Source: Chloroflexota bacterium
GTDB taxonomy: Bacteria; Chloroflexota; UBA4733
NCBI GenBank assembly: GCA_023381895.1
Contig: JAMCTA010000132.1
Location: 1 to 11,043 of the forward strand
Direction of reading: 5' to 3'
Length of the DNA stretch: 11,043 nt
The notes beneath the pieces were generated by a model, which worked only from the letters and a program-made list of their open reading frames with translations, was not told the DNA's origin and did no database searches. This document shows positions 6,815-11,043 of this stretch, piece after piece (the first letter of the stretch is position 1; each line of letters opens with the position of its first letter). Both the position numbers and the translations under genes were made by a program.

Positions 6815-6954
6815 TTCAAATCTCCAAATCGAGTGTTCGCGCGAAGAACGATAGCATATTCTGTACGTGGAGGCATCGTGCTGATGGGACCACTGGCAGA
6901 AGTTGGGAGACGATCCGCGGTGGTAGGGAAACGCCGGCGCTGTTGCCTAAGCGA

Positions 6955-7734
6955 TCATGGGTTTGCGATTAGTGTGGGATGCTCCCGATGCTGTGCGGTG
7001 TAAATGCCGTTCCGGCCATTGCGACGGATGGTGAACAGATCGCGCACCATGCGCAGCGAGTCCCGGATCAACTCCACGCTGCTTTGCTCTCCAAGATAAA
7101 GGAAGTACACCGGCAGTTCCGCGATTCTGTACCCCAGCAAACGCGCCACGTACAGCACCTCCACGTCGAAGGCGAAATCGTAGGCCCTGGTTCGGCTGAA
7201 TACATCCCTGGCCACTTCGCCGCGAAACGCCTTGAAGCCGCACTGAGTGTCCTGAACCCCGAGCCCGAGCAGCGCGTTGACTGTTCGGATGTACGCACGG
7301 CCCACCAGGTAACGCTGGTAAATATATGAAAAGTGGCGAGGGTTTAGCGCGAAAAGAGTATCAGGGTGGGAACGGCATCCTATAGCAACATCCGCGCTCT
7401 GCTGCAGGGCCGCCACGAACGGCTCCGCCCCCTCGATGGGGTATACCAAGTCCGCGTCGGTGTACAGCACGTACTCTCCTCGGGACGAGAGCACGCCCGT
7501 CTTCACCGCTTTGCCTTTCCCGCCGTTCATCTCCGCTTCGACCAACCTGACGCACGGGTAATCCCGCATCATGTCCTTGACAACCTGCACGGTGGAGTCC
7601 CGACTCCCGTCGTCCACCACGATCAGTTCGTTCTCCCCAGTCGCCTGGAGATAAGCAGCGACCCGGGTGATGGTGCTGCCTATCACCTTCTCTTCGTTGT
7701 AAGCAGGGATAACGACGGAGAGATTGATGCTCAT
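6955..7734 (-). CDS. Family 2 glycosyltransferase, dolichyl/polyprenyl-phosphate glucosyltransferase (ALG5-like) type
   Basis: It probably transfers a sugar from a nucleotide donor to a polyprenyl phosphate or similar lipid carrier at the inner face of the membrane. The 259-residue protein is a single GT-A domain: VVIPAYNEEKVIGSTI (7-22), IVVDDGSRDST (38-48), nucleotide/metal-binding TDADL (92-96, the DxD-type motif), and DTQCGFKAF (162-170) followed by FDVEVLYVARLLGY (189-202). The last two motifs are characteristic of the DPG-synthase/ALG5 branch. No hydrophobic segment long enough for a membrane anchor is seen, unlike GtrB-type proteins. The ATG at 7734 overlaps the methyltransferase stop by 4 bp (ATGA), showing translational coupling, so the two probably act in one pathway. 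The donor and acceptor cannot be read from sequence. Confidence 0.87.
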   Translation of the reverse strand: MSINLSVVIPAYNEEKVIGSTITRVAAYLQATGENELIVVDDGSRDSTVQVVKDMMRDYPCVRLVEAEMNGGKGKAVKTGVLSSRGEYVLYTDADLVYPIEGAEPFVAALQQSADVAIGCRSHPDTLFALNPRHFSYIYQRYLVGRAYIRTVNALLGLGVQDTQCGFKAFRGEVARDVFSRTRAYDFAFDVEVLYVARLLGYRIAELPVYFLYLGEQSSVELIRDSLRMVRDLFTIRRNGRNGIYTAQHREHPTLIANP

Positions 7735-8444
7735 GGCGAGCAGGAAAACAGGGTGTGCGGATAAGGCAGCAAAAACGGAAGGTGGACAACCTCAATTTGT
7801 CCGAACCCCGCCTGTTTCAGCAAGTCCACGGTCTCGGTGCAGGAGATGAAGTGAAGGTCCTCCTGCCCCATCGTGAGCCCTACGCGTGTCATGGCCACCT
7901 CCTGGAGCCATGCCCACCGATACTTCCACGCGGGGTGCGTGTCATTGGTCTTCAGCACCAGCTTTCCTTCAGGGCCCAAGATTTGGTGGCATCGTCGGAG
8001 GATCTTCAGCTTCTCCGGGACCGGTAGCAGATAGAGAACATCCAGGATGGTGATAGCATCCAGCGAACCCTCTGCCACGTCGTCGATCGTGCCTTGCCGA
8101 AACCGAACGTTGGGGAGTTTGCTGCCTAGCGTGGTTGCGATCCGCATCTTGACACCGGACGGCTCCACTCCCAGGATCGAGCGTTCAGGCGACGATATTG
8201 CCATCAGCGTAGAGAACAGCCCATGCCCGCAACCCAAATCCAGGATCCGGCCACGAGCAGGCACGTAACGATCTATCGTGGAGAGGGGACAGAGTAGGTG
8301 GCGCGCCATGACGAAGGCGCGAATGCCGAAAGGCTGGTCCGCGTAAAGCCGCAGGGCTAGATCTATGGGCCGGCTGGACTTCGTGGGCACAAAGCGATTC
8401 CTGTTGAAGATTGGGTGCAGGACGCGCCGAAAGTATACAATCAT
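7731..8444 (-). CDS. Class I SAM-dependent methyltransferase
   Basis: This soluble Rossmann-fold methyltransferase has unknown substrate. The SAM-binding motif I is ILDLGCGHGLFSTL (67-80), the acidic residue after strand 2 is E94 in GVEPS, and a motif resembling post-motif III follows (LKILRRCHQILGPEGKLVLKT, strands 4-5). Length with the ATG at 8444 is 237 residues. That ATG has no ribosome-binding site, and a TATACT sequence at 8432-8437 falls inside its first codons. A GTG at 8390 has AGGA 8 nt upstream and would give 219 residues starting just after the basic leader, so the true start may be 8390. It heads a minus-strand pair with the glycosyltransferase (4-bp overlap) and is divergent from the deacetylase gene. 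Methylation of a glycan, lipid or isoprenoid is a guess from these neighbours. Confidence 0.85.
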   Translation of the reverse strand: MIVYFRRVLHPIFNRNRFVPTKSSRPIDLALRLYADQPFGIRAFVMARHLLCPLSTIDRYVPARGRILDLGCGHGLFSTLMAISSPERSILGVEPSGVKMRIATTLGSKLPNVRFRQGTIDDVAEGSLDAITILDVLYLLPVPEKLKILRRCHQILGPEGKLVLKTNDTHPAWKYRWAWLQEVAMTRVGLTMGQEDLHFISCTETVDLLKQAGFGQIEVVHLPFLLPYPHTLFSCSP

Positions 8445-8449
8445 TCAGG

Positions 8450-8465
8450 GCGCTGGGGCCAGCGC
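8450..8465. promoter_or_regulatory. Palindrome in the methyltransferase/deacetylase divergent gap
   Basis: GCGCTGG and CCAGCGC are perfect 7-bp arms separated by GG. The element occupies the short region between two divergent genes and ends 5 bp from the methyltransferase ATG, where a ribosome-binding site would be expected. It could be an operator controlling one or both genes. No clear promoter was recognised on either strand here, so the role is open. Confidence 0.35.
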
Positions 8466-8529
8466 TGGGATGGATGGTGACAGCGAGCGGGGGCGAGCCG
8501 GCAGGGTGTTAGAGTATGGGGGTTAGGGG

Positions 8530-9405
8530 ATGGGTGTCTTGATCGTGAATGCCGACGACTTCGGCATCAGCGATGGGGTCAATATGGGAATAGTCGAGGC
8601 TCACCGACGAGGCATCCTCACGAGCACTACCGTGATGGCTAATATGCCTGCCTTCGATCATGCTATGCGGCTTGCGCGGGACAACCCAGAGCTAGGTGTT
8701 GGAATCCATCTCAACATTACCAGTGGCACGCCGCTGTTGCCGTCCTCTCAGGTGCCATGTCTCGCGCGCCCGGATGGACGGTTTCACTCCCCACTGTTTG
8801 TCCTGAGGCAGCTCACACTGGGCCAACTGGATGGGAGACAGATCGAGGCAGAACTGAGCGCGCAGGTGGAACGCGCAATGTCGGCTGGCATCTCGCCCAC
8901 CCACTTGGACTCCCACCACCACGTCCACATGCACCCACGGCTGCAGCCGATTGCCATCCGGATCGCACGCCGATTCGGCATTCGGGCGCTGCGCTCCACT
9001 ACGGAACTTGGCCCAGGCGACGTCCTCTCCCGCACAGGCGTACTGTCTGGTCGCGCGTTCAGCCCACGCTTTTCCAAAACCGTCGTTCTGACTTTGCTTG
9101 GCGCCATGCTGAGCCGGAGGGCTCAAAGAGCAGGCCTTCTAGTTCCCGAGCACTTTCGGGGCTTGCTGCTGGGGCTTGCTTTCTCAAGTGAGGATCTTCT
9201 GAGGTTGCTCCAGCGGTTGCCGGCTGGTGCTACCGAGTTGATGTGCCACCCCGGCTACCCAGACGAGACTCTTCGCCGGCAGACGTCCTATGCGAACGGT
9301 CGGGATCTTGAGCTCGCGGCCCTGCTGGCCCCAGCGAGCCGGTCCATCCTTCAGCAAGACCGAGTTCGACTGAGCAGCTTCGCTGCCCTACCGGCCCGCC
9401 GCTGA
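8530..9405 (+). CDS. ChbG/HpnK family (YdjC-like) carbohydrate deacetylase
   Basis: This family has a deformed TIM-barrel fold and removes acetyl groups from N-acetylated sugars (ChbG acts on chitobiose and chitotriose) or acts in hopanoid biosynthesis (HpnK), using one divalent metal. Key segments are all present in 291 residues: NADDFG (7-12), GIHLNITSG (58-66), THLDSHHHVHMHP (124-136) and ELMCHPGYPDE (235-245), then NGRDLELAAL. D10, H60 and H125 match the metal ligands described for E. coli ChbG (D11, H61, H125). There is no signal peptide, so it acts in the cytoplasm. The ATG at 8530 follows a G-rich stretch that may serve as a ribosome-binding site. It stands alone on the plus strand, divergent from a methyltransferase/glycosyltransferase pair and convergent with mscS. 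Deacetylation of a lipid-linked amino sugar is a reasonable inference; the substrate is unknown. Confidence 0.9.
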   Translation: MGVLIVNADDFGISDGVNMGIVEAHRRGILTSTTVMANMPAFDHAMRLARDNPELGVGIHLNITSGTPLLPSSQVPCLARPDGRFHSPLFVLRQLTLGQLDGRQIEAELSAQVERAMSAGISPTHLDSHHHVHMHPRLQPIAIRIARRFGIRALRSTTELGPGDVLSRTGVLSGRAFSPRFSKTVVLTLLGAMLSRRAQRAGLLVPEHFRGLLLGLAFSSEDLLRLLQRLPAGATELMCHPGYPDETLRRQTSYANGRDLELAALLAPASRSILQQDRVRLSSFAALPARR

Positions 9406-9455
9406 CGAAGAACGCGCTCAGTGACCTGCGCGATCTGCGAATTTCTTACGGGCTC

Positions 9456-10355
9456 CTATCGCGGAGTTGCCCCCGGACCCCCGTTTGGCAACGAGGCAGG
9501 GTGAGTCCTGGCGATGGTGACCTGATGCGGATACGGGCTGCCGATGCCGGCTTCATCAAACCGTTTCTTCACCAACGCCCTCAGCACTCGGGCAACTGTC
9601 CACTGCATGGACGGGAGTGTCTTCACCCACAGCCGGATGGTAACCTTTTGCTCGTTCACAGCCTCGACGCCCAGCACCTCCAACGGCTCGAGGATCTGCT
9701 TACTGAGCTCAGGGTCTTCTGCGACCTCCGCGGCTACCTCGCGCAGCACACCCATAGCCCGGTCGACGTCCTCCTCGTAGGGAATTCCGACGTCTATCAC
9801 GACCCGCGACCACTCTTTGGTCAGGTTGGTCACGACCCTCACCTCCCCATTGGGGACAACGATGGCCGCGCCATCCACGCTGCGAAGGACGGTCTTTCGG
9901 AAATCTATCCTCTCCACCGTTCCGCTGTACTCGCCGACCTTGATCACGTCGTCCACCGAGTACTGGTTCTCCAGGAGGATGAAGAAGCCTCCCAACCAGT
10001 CCTTGACCAGGTTCTGCGCACCGAAGCCGATCGCGATGCCGGCGATGCCAGCGCTCGCCAGCAGCGGCGTAACGTCGCGGCCAATCAGAGAGAGGATGGA
10101 GAGCAGGGCTATGATGAAGATCACAACCCTTCCTGTGGTCTCCACCACCTGGGAAAGGGTCTTGGCCTTCTGCGCAAGCTCGCGGGCTGGTTCCCTTTCT
10201 CGCTGGAGGATGCCACGGGTTATACCGTTCACGGCCACGCCGAGGAGCCACAGCGCCACCAGGGTGACTGCGACAACCACCGCTACAGAGACGAAGATTC
10301 CCCAGTCCACCTGCAGTGTGGAGCTAGCGTCGACCACCAGGGAGCTCAGGTCCAA
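9456..10355 (-). CDS. mscS: Small-conductance mechanosensitive channel, MscS family
   Basis: This inner-membrane channel opens under membrane tension and releases solutes during hypo-osmotic shock. The 299 residues show three hydrophobic helices, as in E. coli MscS (286 residues): about 18-46, 74-92 and the pore helix 98-128. The pore helix has the Gly/Ala-rich packing pattern LLASAGIAGIAIGFGAQNLVKDWLGGFFILLENQY. The beta domain follows (VDDVIKVGEYSGTVERIDFRKTVLRSVDGAAIVVPNGEV), and the C-terminal mixed domain ends near GIGSPYPHQVTI, the usual closing strand, with a short proline/glycine tail. The start is a TTG at 10355 with a perfect GGAGG 8 nt upstream. It lies 36 bp downstream of the URO-D-family gene on the same strand and is probably cotranscribed with it. 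It converges on the deacetylase with a 50-bp gap that shows no clear terminator. Confidence 0.95.
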   Translation of the reverse strand: MDLSSLVVDASSTLQVDWGIFVSVAVVVAVTLVALWLLGVAVNGITRGILQREREPARELAQKAKTLSQVVETTGRVVIFIIALLSILSLIGRDVTPLLASAGIAGIAIGFGAQNLVKDWLGGFFILLENQYSVDDVIKVGEYSGTVERIDFRKTVLRSVDGAAIVVPNGEVRVVTNLTKEWSRVVIDVGIPYEEDVDRAMGVLREVAAEVAEDPELSKQILEPLEVLGVEAVNEQKVTIRLWVKTLPSMQWTVARVLRALVKKRFDEAGIGSPYPHQVTIARTHPASLPNGGPGATPR

Positions 10356-10391
10356 CGAAGCAACCTCCAGAAGGAGCCAATATCAGCTAGT

Positions 10392-11043
10392 TCACCCATG
10401 CCGGTCACGCGCTGCGAGAGCCGCGTCGAGAAGCTCGTGCTTCGTGGTGGTGGGAAAGGTGCAGCCGGGGGCGATCACGAAACCCCTGCCGCCCGTCTCT
10501 CGGATTCCGTGTGCCACCTCGGCTGCCACTTGCTCAGGCGTTCCGTGGCTAAGCGTCTCGTTCTGGTTGATCCCACCAATCACCATCTTTCCGGACTTCT
10601 CCCTTCCCTCGCGCAGACTGGGATTGCCCGACATGAAGGTGTCCCAGCTCAAGGCGTCAACTGGATAGCCATTCAGCCTGTCGAAGAAGATGTTAGCCCC
10701 ACACATGTGCAGCACATTGAAGCCGGGACGGCCCCGGACGGCTTTGAGCACCTGCAAGTCGTAGGGTCTGCCGAACCTTTCGTACTGCTCCTGGGTCATC
10801 ACATCGCTAGACGCCAGCTTGGTGACTGCGAAGAATAGCCCCGACGCCCCGGCATCTATAGACGCCTTTGCGTACTTGACGAATGTCTCGGATATCGCCT
10901 CCAGGGCCGCGTTCAGCTCTTTCGCCTCGTCCTCCATGGCCCGCAGCAGACGCTCCCTCGAGTGGCCGGCCAGCCGAAATGCGATATCGAGGGGAGAAAA
11001 GATGGTTTGCAGGAAGTATTCGTTCTCTTCCTGAAGACCCTCC
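10392..11043 (-). CDS. Uroporphyrinogen decarboxylase (URO-D) family protein with MtaA-like zinc motif (partial, N-terminus beyond window)
   Basis: The frame stays open from the first internal ATG (10937) to the right edge, so the gene begins outside the window; about 216 C-terminal residues are visible. The barrel segments GASGLFFAVTKLAS, then YPVDALSWD, GGINQNETLSHGTPEQVAAEV and GFVIAPGCTFP belong to the URO-D superfamily. LHMCG (His codon 10707-10709, Cys codon 10701-10703) and PGC (Cys codon 10461-10463) together give the H-x-C...C zinc motif that MtaA/MtbA/CmuA-type methylcobamide methyltransferases use to activate a thiol. HemE has no such pattern; in E. coli HemE the corresponding C-terminal segment reads NLGHGI. 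A corrinoid- or thiol-linked methyl transfer role is therefore more likely than haem synthesis, though many such proteins are uncharacterised. No corrinoid protein is visible nearby. It is followed 36 bp later by mscS. Confidence 0.85.
   Translation of the reverse strand, partial: EGLQEENEYFLQTIFSPLDIAFRLAGHSRERLLRAMEDEAKELNAALEAISETFVKYAKASIDAGASGLFFAVTKLASSDVMTQEQYERFGRPYDLQVLKAVRGRPGFNVLHMCGANIFFDRLNGYPVDALSWDTFMSGNPSLREGREKSGKMVIGGINQNETLSHGTPEQVAAEVAHGIRETGGRGFVIAPGCTFPTTTKHELLDAALAARDRHG

Noticed and set aside
6815..6954. Promoter for glucokinase in the 140-bp gap (TATGCT-like hexamer)
   Set aside because: The hexamer matches only 3 of 6 consensus positions and no -35 box lies at a suitable distance.
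8429..8440. ATTGTATACTTT near the methyltransferase start as a second GntR/FCD site
   Set aside because: Only one half matches the TTGT-NN-ACAA form; the other arm is broken, and the sequence is better read as a possible -10 region.
9406..9455. Possible terminator between the deacetylase and mscS
   Set aside because: Short CGCG/TGCG similarities are present, but no stem longer than about 3 bp could be formed.
9501..10838. 445-residue open frame on the plus strand, antisense to both mscS and the URO-D gene
   Set aside because: It runs across two well-supported genes and their spacer on the opposite strand, has low-complexity His/Gln/Asp-rich composition and no recognisable domain. It is a by-product of GC-rich codon bias.

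Overview
This is an 11 kb stretch of ordinary, densely coded bacterial chromosome, rich in G+C. It shows no transposase, integrase, phage gene, CRISPR array, rRNA or tRNA. The gene mix suggests a free-living heterotroph: a 2-keto-3-deoxygluconate kinase, 6-phosphogluconate dehydrogenase, glucokinase, a DcuS/DcuR-type two-component pair, an MtaA-like member of the URO-D family and a ChbG/HpnK-like deacetylase. A Chloroflexota-like or other deep-branching GC-rich soil or aquatic bacterium would fit. That is an impression from gene content, not a demonstrated placement.

Region 1 (1-3246, minus strand) reads gnd, then a KDG kinase, then a GntR/FCD regulator that is cut by the left window edge. 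This looks like a sugar-acid block (gluconate/uronate, Entner-Doudoroff or pentose-phosphate entry). The regulator has its own clear promoter (TTGACG, 17 bp, TACAAT), and a 14-bp palindrome lies over the -10 box, which suggests autorepression. A pair of GC-rich palindromic repeats in opposite orientation separates gnd from the kinase gene. A TATAAT box with a strong hairpin just downstream lies in front of gnd.

Region 2 (3395-5805, plus strand) is a two-gene operon encoding a membrane histidine kinase and response regulator of the CitA/DcuS-CitB/DcuR family. It has a good sigma70-type promoter, and the stop of the first gene abuts the start of the second. The residues that bind C4-dicarboxylates in E. 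coli DcuS are present. No dicarboxylate transporter or metabolic gene adjoins the pair, so its target must lie elsewhere. The start codon of the kinase is uncertain.

Region 3 (5831-8444, minus strand) holds a SAM methyltransferase and an ALG5-like family 2 glycosyltransferase that overlap by 4 bp, followed by glucokinase. Region 4 (8530-9405, plus strand) is a ChbG/HpnK-type deacetylase divergent from the methyltransferase across a short gap that contains a palindrome. Methyltransferase, glycosyltransferase and deacetylase could together modify a lipid-linked or surface glycan, but this is inference.

Region 5 (9456-11043, minus strand) is an MscS-type mechanosensitive channel gene preceded by a URO-D-family gene cut by the right edge. 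The latter keeps the H-x-C...C zinc motif of corrinoid-linked methyltransferases such as MtaA, so it is probably not a haem-pathway HemE.

No convincing new multi-gene system was found. The items most worth a second look are the regulator's promoter/operator, the inverted repeat pair, the gnd leader hairpin, the zinc-motif URO-D protein and the methyltransferase/glycosyltransferase/deacetylase group.
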